IMG/VR virus record: IMGVR_UViG_3300027788_001042
Location: 1 to 30,571 of that record
Source of the DNA: a virus
Direction: 5' to 3' (one strand)
Length of the DNA: 30,571 nucleotides
Shown: positions 21,912-30,571 of the stretch, piece after piece
Layout of the letters: every line of letters begins with the position of its first letter
How positions within the stretch are numbered: the first letter of the stretch is position 1
Translations under genes and position numbers: made by a program
The notes under the pieces: generated by a model
What the model saw: only the letters and a program-made list of their open reading frames with translations
Databases searched by the model: none
What the model was told of the DNA's origin: nothing

Positions 21912-23894
21912 ATGGAAATTTTAACAAATAATTTTAATAGCGACATCAATAAGATGTTCGTTACAGACACAGTAGCTAATCAAGATTACTATATGTTTGT
22001 GTCTAAGATCGGGTCGTTTACCCCAGTAGACTCTGCTGTCTCTCAAAATGAATTCCTAGAGAATACATTATTTGGTAAAAAGATACACAACGATGATATA
22101 AACTATATGATTAAATACTATCCTTGGCAAAGAGGAACAGTATATATTCAGTACGATGATACTATTGATCTTGACGGTCTAAAGTTTTATTCTGTAGTTG
22201 GTCCTAACGATAATGATACTGGTGATTACCGAGTATTTAAATGTTTAGCGAATGGAAATGGTTCATCTGCTGAATCACCTCCTACATGGGACGCGGCTAA
22301 CGTAACTCAAATTTATGAAACTGCTGACGGTTACGTATGGAAATATATGTATCGTCTAACTACTCTACAATTTGAAGGATATAACGCTTTAGGTTATATT
22401 CCAATCGACCCATCTGCTAATGCTAATCCTGCTGAAGTGCAAGGTGGCGGAGTTTCTGAAGTTGTAGTTAATAACCCGCTTGATAATCAGGGTTATGAGG
22501 AAAAGATTGCTGTCCTAGATGTTATTATTGGAAGATCAGGACAAACACAAGGTGACAATAGGCTAATACTTGATCCTACTACATTGGATTGGGCTGAAGG
22601 CGCAAGTTATTATGTTGGTCAGTACTGTTATATAACGAATCCAAGTTCAAGTGTAACTAATCTATTTAAAGTATTAAGTTATACATTTAATACAACTTCA
22701 GGTAATGCTGAGATTAGAGTTGGCTCAGAGCTTACAAATCCTTCAAGAGGAAATATTACAGGTATCACTGCTGCAAACCCAGTCGTGGTTACTTCAGTTG
22801 GTCACGGTCTTGTTGACGGACAGCCTATACGGTTTGGTGATGTTGGCGGAATGACTGAACTAAATTATGTTACAGGCAATCCTTATTATGTTAAGACGGT
22901 AGATCTTGATTCGTTTGAAGTTTATACAACAGGTGTTATGAATCAGGATGGCGTAACATGGGCTACCTCTAATAATAGTAATGGATTAAATGGTTCTGCA
23001 TTTACTGCTTGGACGGCAGGCGGAACGTATAACGCAGATAAAGATTTACTCGTTGCTGGTGTATTAACAAATGCAACAGTAAAAATATTTCCAAGACTCG
23101 ATATTATTGGTGATGGTGTTGGAGCTATCGCAATTCCTAATGTAATTGGCGGACGTATTAAATCAGCTACGATATTAAATAGAGGTTCAGGTTATAACAA
23201 CTCTATCGCTACTGTAGTTAAGCCATCACAAGGATTTTTAGATGTAGTAGATATCACAGCAACATTGAGAGTAATACTTGAACCTTCTGGTGGACATGCA
23301 TATAATTTATTAGAAGAATTCAGATGTAAACATTTTTCATTCTATGCTTATATTACAGCTTCTGATAATACTCACTTAGGTGGAGTTAATACTTATGGTT
23401 CTATTGGTATTGTAAGATCTCCTTCCTTTAGAGATGGTCCACTTGCTTCAACTCCTGGTCCTAACTGGAGAAGTACTTCAGCGTTAGGTTTAAAACCAGA
23501 AGTATTTGATAATAGAATCGCAATTGTAACTAATGACCATGTTAGCTTAACTGCAAATAGCACTATCACACAAATTGACGTAGATAACAATGTAACATTT
23601 AAAGCTCAAGTACACGAAATTGATGCAACATCCAACACCGTATACCTCGCAGAGTATATGGGCCCGTACCCAAACAGAAAAGTTGTGGGTAATGGCGATA
23701 CTTCTTTTAATCCTGATTCTGATATTACTTCAGACTCGGGTCAGAAGATCGCAATAAATAATCCAGTAGCTAGTAATGTTACATACTCAGATTATATACA
23801 ACGAACGGGTGAAGTATACTTCATGGAAGACTTTTTCCCATTAGCACGAACTGAACTTTCTCGAGAAGAATTCAAGTTCGTATTAGAATTTTAA
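21912..23894 (+). CDS. 8: Baseplate wedge protein gp8, with a large insertion
   Basis: Wedge component joined to gp6, gp7 and gp10 in T4. The N-terminal part reads DYYMFVSKIGSF, then YYPWQRGTVYIQYDD and DTGDYRVFKCLAN, matching the gp8 beginning (FITFGRS, R-D-W, GWLVYRCLD in T4). DGYVWKYMYRLTT (about 138-150) is equivalent to T4 GDGYVWEYLFEIPP. The ending RTGEVYFMEDFFPLARTELS then REEFKFVLEF corresponds to T4 HSGEMIYMENRPPIIMAMDQ then EEINILFTF. At 660 residues it is about twice T4 gp8 (334). The extra middle part includes a GHGL-type beta unit (about 282-341: VVTSVGHGLVDGQPIRFG). The gene follows the cupredoxin pair, not gp7 directly as in T4. Identity is firm on the two ends. Confidence 0.85.
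   Translation: MEILTNNFNSDINKMFVTDTVANQDYYMFVSKIGSFTPVDSAVSQNEFLENTLFGKKIHNDDINYMIKYYPWQRGTVYIQYDDTIDLDGLKFYSVVGPNDNDTGDYRVFKCLANGNGSSAESPPTWDAANVTQIYETADGYVWKYMYRLTTLQFEGYNALGYIPIDPSANANPAEVQGGGVSEVVVNNPLDNQGYEEKIAVLDVIIGRSGQTQGDNRLILDPTTLDWAEGASYYVGQYCYITNPSSSVTNLFKVLSYTFNTTSGNAEIRVGSELTNPSRGNITGITAANPVVVTSVGHGLVDGQPIRFGDVGGMTELNYVTGNPYYVKTVDLDSFEVYTTGVMNQDGVTWATSNNSNGLNGSAFTAWTAGGTYNADKDLLVAGVLTNATVKIFPRLDIIGDGVGAIAIPNVIGGRIKSATILNRGSGYNNSIATVVKPSQGFLDVVDITATLRVILEPSGGHAYNLLEEFRCKHFSFYAYITASDNTHLGGVNTYGSIGIVRSPSFRDGPLASTPGPNWRSTSALGLKPEVFDNRIAIVTNDHVSLTANSTITQIDVDNNVTFKAQVHEIDATSNTVYLAEYMGPYPNRKVVGNGDTSFNPDSDITSDSGQKIAINNPVASNVTYSDYIQRTGEVYFMEDFFPLARTELSREEFKFVLEF
22756..22935 (+). other. 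GHGL-type beta domain inserted in gp8
   Basis: Codons about 282-341 show VVTSVGHGLVDGQPIRFG, then GMTELNYVTGNPYYVKTVD and SFEVYTT. This pattern (V-T-x-x-G-H-G-L...G...G-M-x-x-L-N...Y-x-V...F-x-L) recurs in phage tail proteins and is often annotated as a ubiquitin-activating-enzyme E1 FCCH-like domain. It is absent from T4 gp8 and is probably a structural decoration. Confidence 0.5.
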
Positions 23895-23909
23895 GGAACG
23901 TAAGTAAAG

Positions 23910-26900
23910 ATGCCTATTAATAAAAATCTCAACCAAGCGCCGTACTTCGATGACTACGATATTGAGAAGCAATTCTACAAGGTTATGTTTAAGCCTGGGT
24001 TTGCTGTGCAGGCTCGTGAGCTTACGCAACTTCAAACTATGCTTCAAAATCAAGTTGAGCAGTTTGGCGATAATATATTTAAAGAAGGCTCAATTGTAAA
24101 GGGGTGTAACTTTACAGACCTAGACGATCTTGAGTTTGTTAAAATAAACGACGGTCCATCTGGATTTAATCCAACTGCATATATTAGTAAGACAGTTATA
24201 GAACCAATCCTCGGACAAGATGTTGAGCTTGATTATGTATACGAAGTTGTTGGCGCGAGTACAGGACTAAGAGCTACAATTATACAAGCATCAGTTGGAT
24301 TCCAAACAAGACCACCTGACTTACATACTTTCTATATTAACTATTTGAACACTGGTGCTACTGCAACTCAGTTCCAGGCTGGTGAACAACTTACAGTTAA
24401 TCTTTATAAATTTAAAGTAGGAACAACTACTAACGCGCTTGCCTCAATACCTGATGTACTGTCTACAACAGATGGATATGCAACAGGTATTAGTGTTTCT
24501 GCCGGAGTCTCAACTCCACACGTAGGAAGATCATTTGGTATCGAAGCCTCTCCTGGAATCATATTTCAGAAAGGACACTTTATCTTCGCTGCTGCGCAGA
24601 GATTGATCGTTGAAAAATACAGTAAATCTCCTGATGCAAAATCTGTTGGTTATACAGTAGCTGAAACACTAGTTAATTCGTTACAAGATGCAACATTATT
24701 TGATAACGCAAACGGATCTAAAAACGAAAACGCTCCAGGTGCTGATAGATTAAAACTAATTCCAACACTCAGCGTATATGCAACATCAGAAGCAAGAGCT
24801 GATTCAGACTTCTTTACACTAGTTCGTTACCAAACAGGCAACGCAATTACACTTCGTGACGTTTCTCAATACAATGTATTGGGCGAAGAAATGGCAAGAA
24901 GAACATACGAAGAATCAGGAAACTATATATTAGACAAGTTCCCATTACAAACTGATGATCGTGATGGTAAAGTTAATGTATTAGTAGGAACAGGCGTTGC
25001 TTACGTTAAAGGTTATAGAGTTGAAAATTCTGGCGAAAGATCATTTCCTATTGATGATGTAACAACTACTGAAACTATACAGAATCAAAGTGTTTCGCAT
25101 GACTACGGTAACTGGTTAAAAATTACTGGTTTTAACGGAAGAGTTGATATTGATTGGACTGACGTTACTCTACAAAATAGTAGCAGCCAAACGTTGGGTA
25201 CAGCAATCGCAACAAATATTACATCTGATAGAATTTATCTAACAGCTATTCGCATGAATGGTTCTTCTGATATTAATGATCTTGATAGAATCACTGACGG
25301 TAGCGGATATGTTTCAGTTACTAGTTCTAAACTTCAAGAAACATCTAAACGAGCAATGATATTTGATTCTGGTCTTAATAGTTTATATGCAACATCAGAT
25401 ACACTTGTACCTGTAAGAGCTCAGTTAGCAGCTACTCATTCGGGTGGTGTAATTACTCTTGCTGCTTCAACTAATAACGAAGATTTTAATTGTGATAACA
25501 GCGATATGCTTATCGTTGATAGTTCTTCAGTTCAATGGCCTGTCCTCTCACAGAATACTAGTTTAAATAATTCACAACTTAATATAACGATCTCTGCATC
25601 AGCCGCTACGAACGTAACAGTTTATTACAACAAACGTCTTATAAGTTCATCAGGCGGTGTTGAGCCTTATAACAAGGTATCTATACTTCCGTTTGTTAAA
25701 TGTAACTACACGTCTAGTACTTCAACTTATAGTTTAGGTTTACCTGATGTTTATAAGATTGTAAGTCTTGTTGATTCTGCAGGTGCTGATTATTCAAGCA
25801 GCTTTAGATTGAAGACAAATCAAAAAGATACTTATTACGACTTATCATATATTGAATACATTGAAGGTAGACCAAAACCTGCCGATGGCATTCTTACAAT
25901 TGGTATGGGCGTGTTCGAAACTACTACATCTTCTGGTAAGCCATTCTATTCAATTAACAGTTATCCTAATTCTCTTGATGAGTGGGAAATTCCAACCTAC
26001 GTGTCAGCTTCAGGTCAGATTTATAATCTAAGAGAATGTTTTGACTTTAGACCAATGATTGATAAAGATACTAACGCAAGCTATTCGGCATTAACTGCCG
26101 GCGCAGCAGGTACAGTAACAACACTAGTTGGTTCAAATAGCTTTAACTTTACTACTCTTTACGATATATCTGCTGGTTTAATTAAACCGCTAATACCTGC
26201 AGTAGGAAACGCAACGACAACTGATCTTGAATATTATATGTCAAGAATTGATACTGTCGTATGTGATTCTTATGGCGACCTAGCGTTGATTAAAGGCGAG
26301 GAAAAAAGAAATCCAAGGCCCGCTGAGATTGACCCAGATCAAGTTGTAATTGCTAATGTAATTATTCCTGGGTATCCTGCATTATCTAAAAAGCAAGCTG
26401 ATGTACTTCGTAAGAGTGAATACGCAATCAAGCCTAAATCGGCAGGCGTTAAAAATTACACCATGAAAGATCTTCATTCTTTAGAGAAGAAGATTGATAA
26501 CATGGCTTATTACATATCATTAAATCAATTAGAATCTGATACATCTAATCTTGTTATTAGAGATGAGAACGGTTTAAGTAGATTTAAAAATGGTTTTGTC
26601 GTAGATCCATTTAATGATCTAACGTTAGCAGAAATTAGTAATCCACAATTTAATGCTTCTGTTCCGTTTAATCAAAAGATTCTACAGCCTTCAGTTAAAA
26701 CGTTTCCACTTGATCTGATATATGAATCAGCGACAGGTTCATCTATATTCCCAAGTACAGATCTTGCTCAGGTAGCGACAATTGGCAGAAACTCAAATGT
26801 AGAGATTCTAGGCCAACCGTACGCTTCAGGTTATAGAAACTGCGTAAGTAACTTCTACAAGTATGTAGGTGATGGAATTATATCGCCTCCGTACGATGCT

Positions 26901-29321
26901 GCTTACGATACAACTGTTAACCCAGCTACTATTGATATTGATTTAACTACTCCGTTTAATGACTTCGTTGACTCAATACAACAATTCATTCCAATGACCG
27001 ACACAACTTCAACTACATCTTTTGAACAAGACGGAAGACGCGGTGCAGGAACAGAAACAACAACTACAACGACACAATCTAGTGAATTAGTAATTGATAA
27101 CAGTACAACAACTACTGAGTTCGTTGGTGAATTTGTTTCTAACTTCTCGTTTGAACCTTACATGGCAGGACGTGATATTAAAGTCTACATGTCAGGTTTA
27201 AGACCTAACCAAAGACATTACTTCTACTTCGATGGCGTTAACGTTGATGCTCATATTATGCCAGGGTCAATAACGGCAGACAGTGTTAATGAAGTTAATA
27301 GATATGGAGCTAAAGCAGCAATAGTTAAAACAGATGCAAACGGTGTATTAAGAGCAGTATTTGCTTTACCTCCTGAGACATTCTTTGTTGGTGATAGAGT
27401 ATTAGAAATTGCCGATGTTAATACGTATACAAGTATTGATAGTGCATCTACATCAAAAGGATTCGTTACTTATCGTGCATACAACTTTAATGTTGAAAAG
27501 ACTTCGTTAACGACTGCTACAAGAGCTCCTAACTTTGATGTTAATACTACAACGACAACAAGAAACGTTGCTCGACGTCGTAGAGGTAGAGATCCATTAG
27601 CTCAAACATTCTTTATTAAGAAAGGTATGGGTGCAGGATCTAATTCTGTTTACTTATCCGATATTGATATTTACTTCAAGCGAAAGCCTTCTACGACAGA
27701 TGGTGCAAGTGCAGCTGCTGCTCTAAACGGTGTATCAGTACAGATAAGAGAAGTACAAAACGGTTACCCAACAAATCAAATAGTTCCTTTCTCAGTTGTG
27801 CATAAATTGCCTGCTGATGTTAATGCATCGGAAACCGCATCTACTGCAACTAAGTTTACCTTTAATGCACCAATTCGTTTGGATGTTGAAAAAGAATATG
27901 CAGTTGTAATACAGCCTGATGCTTCAGATCCTAACTACCTTGTATATACTTCTAAAGTTGGTGGAGTTGATATTACTCCAGGAGATACTTTAGGTGCAGC
28001 GATTGTTCAAGATTGGGGTGACGGTGTTCTGTTTACTTCAACTAACAACTCTGCATGGAAATCATATCAAGACGAAGATATTAAGTTTAGTTTAAATAGA
28101 CATAACTTTAATTCTTCAACTGGTTCTGTTAGTTTAACAAATAATCATAACGAGTTCTTTACAGTAAGTAATATCACGGGTAGATTTACTGCTGGTGAAT
28201 TATGCTATCAAGTAACAACTAACTCCGTGGCTATAACTGCTACTACGGCAGTTGGTAGTAAGGTTATAACTGGTACAGGACTACATAGTAATTATTCAGT
28301 AGGCGATTACATTAAGATAGTTAATAGTGCGGGTACTGATATATTTAAAGTAACTAACTCAAGTACAGTAGATACATTAGTTGTAGATAAGCCTGCATGG
28401 TTCGCTGGTGCAGGAGCTTCAACAGCGGTAGTTGTTGGTGATCTTAGTTTCTACGATTTAAGAAATCCTTTTGAGATGCATCTTGAAGGAAGTAGTGTAT
28501 CACCTACTAAATTGTTTACTGTTAGCGGAACGTTATTATTAACTGGTTTGGATAGTGGTGCAACCGCACAAGTCGCATCTATTGATAATATTAATCTAAG
28601 TTATGTTCAACCAATGATTATGAAAGCATCTGATTCAAGTTCTAAGCTTACATTAAGTGGACAGTTTGTTTCGCCTGCTGCATTGAACTCGACGTATACA
28701 ACTGCAATGGCTTTCAATGATAATAACTTGTTCGCTCAAGAAGGTGTTGTACTTTATAGTAGATCTAATAACCCGTCAGGTTCGAAAGTATTCAGAATTA
28801 ATGTTGGTCTAACAAATGGCAGTAATGTAACATCATCGCCGTTTCTTGATATTGAATCTTCTAAGCTTATTGCATATCAGTATAAAATAACTAACACTGC
28901 AGTAGATACTTCAAAGTATATCTCAAAGACAATTGAATTAGCTGAGAGTTTAGACGCTGAAGACTTTAACTTGGTTGTTACTGGATATCGTCCAACAGGC
29001 ACAGATATTAAATGTTATATCAAGCCTCAGAATGCTTATGATAATGACGACTTCGATTCGTTACCTTGGATTGAGCTTGAACTATTTGAAGGCGTAGGAG
29101 TTTATTCTACAGTTTCTAATGTTAATGATTATAGAGAGTTTAAATATAGAGTTAATAAAGTAAACAAAGTTGGTTCTGTTGATTCCGGTGCATTAACCTA
29201 TACAAGCAATTCTGGTATCTTTACAGGATACAAGAGATTCGCGGTTCGTATAGATATGCTTTCTCCTAATATACATAACGCCCCGACATTGAAAGACTAT
29301 CGCGGCATCGCATTAACCTAA
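23910..29321 (+). CDS. Giant virion protein with DUF4815-like N-terminus
   Basis: 1803 residues, the largest gene here, probably a peripheral baseplate or fibre-network protein. The first 60 residues (APYFDDYDIEKQFYKVMFKP, then GFAVQARELTQLQTMLQNQV) match the DUF4815 N-terminus found in large tail proteins of marine T4-like phages. The central region is beta-rich. Around residues 1030-1070 is a Thr-rich stretch; then EPYMAGRDIKVYMSGLRPNQ and RHYFYFDGVNVDAH, then an Arg run (ARRRRGR) directly before DPLAQTFFIKKG (about 1227-1238), a motif common in these proteins. The C-terminal 400 residues are further beta modules. No hydrolase motif was seen. It has an AAGGA ribosome site and follows gp8 by 15 nt. 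In T4 the slot after gp8 holds gp9-gp10, for which this may substitute; that is inference. Confidence 0.75.
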   Translation: MPINKNLNQAPYFDDYDIEKQFYKVMFKPGFAVQARELTQLQTMLQNQVEQFGDNIFKEGSIVKGCNFTDLDDLEFVKINDGPSGFNPTAYISKTVIEPILGQDVELDYVYEVVGASTGLRATIIQASVGFQTRPPDLHTFYINYLNTGATATQFQAGEQLTVNLYKFKVGTTTNALASIPDVLSTTDGYATGISVSAGVSTPHVGRSFGIEASPGIIFQKGHFIFAAAQRLIVEKYSKSPDAKSVGYTVAETLVNSLQDATLFDNANGSKNENAPGADRLKLIPTLSVYATSEARADSDFFTLVRYQTGNAITLRDVSQYNVLGEEMARRTYEESGNYILDKFPLQTDDRDGKVNVLVGTGVAYVKGYRVENSGERSFPIDDVTTTETIQNQSVSHDYGNWLKITGFNGRVDIDWTDVTLQNSSSQTLGTAIATNITSDRIYLTAIRMNGSSDINDLDRITDGSGYVSVTSSKLQETSKRAMIFDSGLNSLYATSDTLVPVRAQLAATHSGGVITLAASTNNEDFNCDNSDMLIVDSSSVQWPVLSQNTSLNNSQLNITISASAATNVTVYYNKRLISSSGGVEPYNKVSILPFVKCNYTSSTSTYSLGLPDVYKIVSLVDSAGADYSSSFRLKTNQKDTYYDLSYIEYIEGRPKPADGILTIGMGVFETTTSSGKPFYSINSYPNSLDEWEIPTYVSASGQIYNLRECFDFRPMIDKDTNASYSALTAGAAGTVTTLVGSNSFNFTTLYDISAGLIKPLIPAVGNATTTDLEYYMSRIDTVVCDSYGDLALIKGEEKRNPRPAEIDPDQVVIANVIIPGYPALSKKQADVLRKSEYAIKPKSAGVKNYTMKDLHSLEKKIDNMAYYISLNQLESDTSNLVIRDENGLSRFKNGFVVDPFNDLTLAEISNPQFNASVPFNQKILQPSVKTFPLDLIYESATGSSIFPSTDLAQVATIGRNSNVEILGQPYASGYRNCVSNFYKYVGDGIISPPYDAAYDTTVNPATIDIDLTTPFNDFVDSIQQFIPMTDTTSTTSFEQDGRRGAGTETTTTTTQSSELVIDNSTTTTEFVGEFVSNFSFEPYMAGRDIKVYMSGLRPNQRHYFYFDGVNVDAHIMPGSITADSVNEVNRYGAKAAIVKTDANGVLRAVFALPPETFFVGDRVLEIADVNTYTSIDSASTSKGFVTYRAYNFNVEKTSLTTATRAPNFDVNTTTTTRNVARRRRGRDPLAQTFFIKKGMGAGSNSVYLSDIDIYFKRKPSTTDGASAAAALNGVSVQIREVQNGYPTNQIVPFSVVHKLPADVNASETASTATKFTFNAPIRLDVEKEYAVVIQPDASDPNYLVYTSKVGGVDITPGDTLGAAIVQDWGDGVLFTSTNNSAWKSYQDEDIKFSLNRHNFNSSTGSVSLTNNHNEFFTVSNITGRFTAGELCYQVTTNSVAITATTAVGSKVITGTGLHSNYSVGDYIKIVNSAGTDIFKVTNSSTVDTLVVDKPAWFAGAGASTAVVVGDLSFYDLRNPFEMHLEGSSVSPTKLFTVSGTLLLTGLDSGATAQVASIDNINLSYVQPMIMKASDSSSKLTLSGQFVSPAALNSTYTTAMAFNDNNLFAQEGVVLYSRSNNPSGSKVFRINVGLTNGSNVTSSPFLDIESSKLIAYQYKITNTAVDTSKYISKTIELAESLDAEDFNLVVTGYRPTGTDIKCYIKPQNAYDNDDFDSLPWIELELFEGVGVYSTVSNVNDYREFKYRVNKVNKVGSVDSGALTYTSNSGIFTGYKRFAVRIDMLSPNIHNAPTLKDYRGIALT

Positions 29322-29332
29322 GGTCAATTATA

Positions 29333-29518
29333 ATGAGCAATATACAAAGGGGCAGGAATAACGGTGCTATTTTAAATACCGACGCCGCCGCTCTCAATAA
29401 ATATAAAATAGAACGGAACTATTACCGTCAAACAGACAAGATTACATCAGATCTCTTAGATATTAAACGAAGTATCATTGACATCTACGAACGAATAGAG
29501 AAATTGGAAAAAACTTAA
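29333..29518 (+). CDS. Small coiled-coil protein, unknown
   Basis: 61 residues, no family recognised. The first half is basic and polar. The second half is a predicted amphipathic helix or coiled coil (KITSDLLDIKRSIIDIYERI, then EKLEKT). An AAGG ribosome site precedes ATG 29333. The stop is immediately followed by the ATG of the fibre gene (TAAATG). It is probably a linker or assembly helper for the neighbouring fibre proteins, inferred from position. The open frame is short but its position, ribosome site and coupling support it as real. Confidence 0.65.
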   Translation: MSNIQRGRNNGAILNTDAAALNKYKIERNYYRQTDKITSDLLDIKRSIIDIYERIEKLEKT

Positions 29519-30571
29519 ATGGCTAAACCAAACTTAGATTTAATAACGACATCGCAGACGTTCCAGAACTGGTTTGATAAAACAAACGAGATGGTTACGT
29601 TATTTAAGACGGATGCAATTACTGCGTCAAGCGGTGGTGATACTACGAACGGTAACGCAACTTTGGTTGGTACTTTTACTGGTACTAATATTGCTGCTAG
29701 CACATTGTTATCAACTGATGCTCTTGCCGCGAGAACTGGTTCTGTAATTGGTATCACTGATCCTATTACAGTTACATCGGCTTCTTCTATAGCTGCTACG
29801 TTTTCGTATTCAGGAACTGGTGGTCAAGCAAGATTTACTGACGGTGCAATTAGTTGGGACGTCGGAATGGATTCTGGTGGAAACAATAATTTCACAATTG
29901 ATACTGGTGTAGCACCTGCTAAGTTTCTTTTAACGCCGGCAGGAACTATGACAGTTCCAAATGCAGTTGTTACTGAAAACCTTACAGTAGGTAGTTTAAC
30001 AATTGGCTCAGGTGGTGCAGGCTTAAGTACTGACGATGTAACAGAAGGTTCATCTAATCTATATCATACAACGGCAAGAGTAAGAGCTGCAGTAACAGGC
30101 GGAGACGGTATTAACGTTAACGCTACAACTGGTGTGATATCATTTGACGGAGAAGGCGAACTAAACAGTTATCAAGGTAATAAGTTTATCGCAACTGGCT
30201 CAATAGGTTCTGGTGATGAAGCATTCATGTCTGGCAAGCAGACCGCAGGATCGCCGATTGGTGTATTAAACGCGACAACCGCTGGGAGTAATGTTGAATC
30301 GTTTTATTGGTCTGGTACAGGCGCAGGTGTTAATGGTGCGTTCGCAACGACTGGAAATATTCAAACAACTGGTGGAATTATTTATGTTAAGTCCGGCAGT
30401 ACTATTAAGGCTTCTATTGACCAATCAGGTAATGGATACTTTACTGGTGATGTAACGACAAACGGATCTGCATCAGACGAAAGATTAAAAGAAAATATTG
30501 TTCCTCTCGATAAAGGATTGGAAACGATAGAACAAATAAAGACATATACCTTTAACTATAAAAACAGACCT
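29519..30571 (+). CDS. Tail fibre protein with S74 chaperone domain (partial, runs off the right edge)
   Basis: 351 codons are present and the frame is open at the window end. The N-terminus MAKPNLDLITTSQTFQNWFD then KTNEMVTLFK is a short helical attachment segment. Beta-rich, Thr/Ser/Gly-rich shaft sequence follows, including GLSTDDVTEGSSNLYHTTAR (about 168-187), a repeat type common in marine phage fibres. At the end SDERLKENIVPLDKGLETIE then QIKTYTFNYK is the start of a Peptidase_S74 intramolecular chaperone. Such domains fold the fibre trimer and cut themselves off; the Ser/Lys pair of the endosialidase group (S-D-x-R-x-K) would be Ser319 and Lys324. The start lies directly after the previous stop. 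The rest of the S74 domain lies outside the window. Confidence 0.88.
   Translation, partial: MAKPNLDLITTSQTFQNWFDKTNEMVTLFKTDAITASSGGDTTNGNATLVGTFTGTNIAASTLLSTDALAARTGSVIGITDPITVTSASSIAATFSYSGTGGQARFTDGAISWDVGMDSGGNNNFTIDTGVAPAKFLLTPAGTMTVPNAVVTENLTVGSLTIGSGGAGLSTDDVTEGSSNLYHTTARVRAAVTGGDGINVNATTGVISFDGEGELNSYQGNKFIATGSIGSGDEAFMSGKQTAGSPIGVLNATTAGSNVESFYWSGTGAGVNGAFATTGNIQTTGGIIYVKSGSTIKASIDQSGNGYFTGDVTTNGSASDERLKENIVPLDKGLETIEQIKTYTFNYKNRP

Noticed and set aside
1-30571. CRISPR arrays, tRNA genes, insertion sequences and attachment sites
   Set aside because: No spaced direct repeats, cloverleaf-like segments, transposase frames or integrase genes were seen by eye. A tRNA scan was not possible here.

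Overview
The window is a structural-gene region of a T4-superfamily myovirus (contractile-tailed phage). It is AT-rich by eye, densely packed and has no rRNA, tRNA or chromosomal housekeeping genes. The accessory genes (dUTPase, Hsp20, peroxiredoxin) and the style of the tail proteins (DUF4815-type N-terminus, dockerin-like loop, S74 fibre chaperone) resemble marine T4-like phages such as cyanophages and pelagiphages. The host cannot be read from this window.

Region 1 (1-1775, + strand) is a small metabolic and stress cassette. It holds the tail end of an unknown gene, then dUTPase behind a perfect sigma-70-type promoter, a small heat-shock protein and a peroxiredoxin. The gaps between these genes carry strong hairpins. 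A UUCG-loop terminator that looks functional in both directions separates the cassette from the convergent block that follows.

Region 2 (1778-6404, - strand, read right to left) holds gp4 (head completion), an unassigned T4-like protein, a gp54/gp19-type tail-tube or initiator protein, gp26, a short -1-frame extension of gp26, and the tape-measure protein. The gp26 3' end has the layout of a programmed -1 frameshift: a T7 slippery run, a 6-nt spacer, a 7-bp hairpin, and a start-less 58-codon frame ending 12 nt before the tape-measure start. This is the lambda G/GT-H layout, here in a T4-type hub operon.

Region 3 (6494-17746, + strand) is a late baseplate operon: gp48, gp53, an unknown 85-residue protein, a gp27-like hub, gp5 without lysozyme, a protein with an M15-type peptidase domain, gp25, gp6 and a gp7-like protein with a dockerin-type loop. 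Several genes are joined by TAATG stop/start overlaps. Regions 2 and 3 diverge from an 89-bp gap that carries two exact T4-type late promoter boxes (TATAAATA) facing each other.

Region 4 (17785-21864) is a two-gene insertion between the gp7-like and gp8 genes. The first is a fibre-like protein with three internal repeats and a cupredoxin (type 1 copper) domain. The second is a subtilisin-family protein with a second cupredoxin domain inserted inside its protease fold. A NATAAATA late-promoter-like box precedes this pair and another precedes gp8, at almost equal spacing from the start codons.

Region 5 (21912-30571) holds gp8 with a large insertion, an 1803-residue virion protein with a DUF4815-like N-terminus, a 61-residue coiled-coil protein, and a tail fibre with an S74 autoproteolytic chaperone domain that runs off the window.

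Together the genes build most of the tail hub, the wedge and part of the fibre apparatus. The features most worth checking are the gp26 frameshift, the cupredoxin pair with its subtilase host, and the apparent move of the cell-wall-cutting activity from gp5 to a neighbouring protein.
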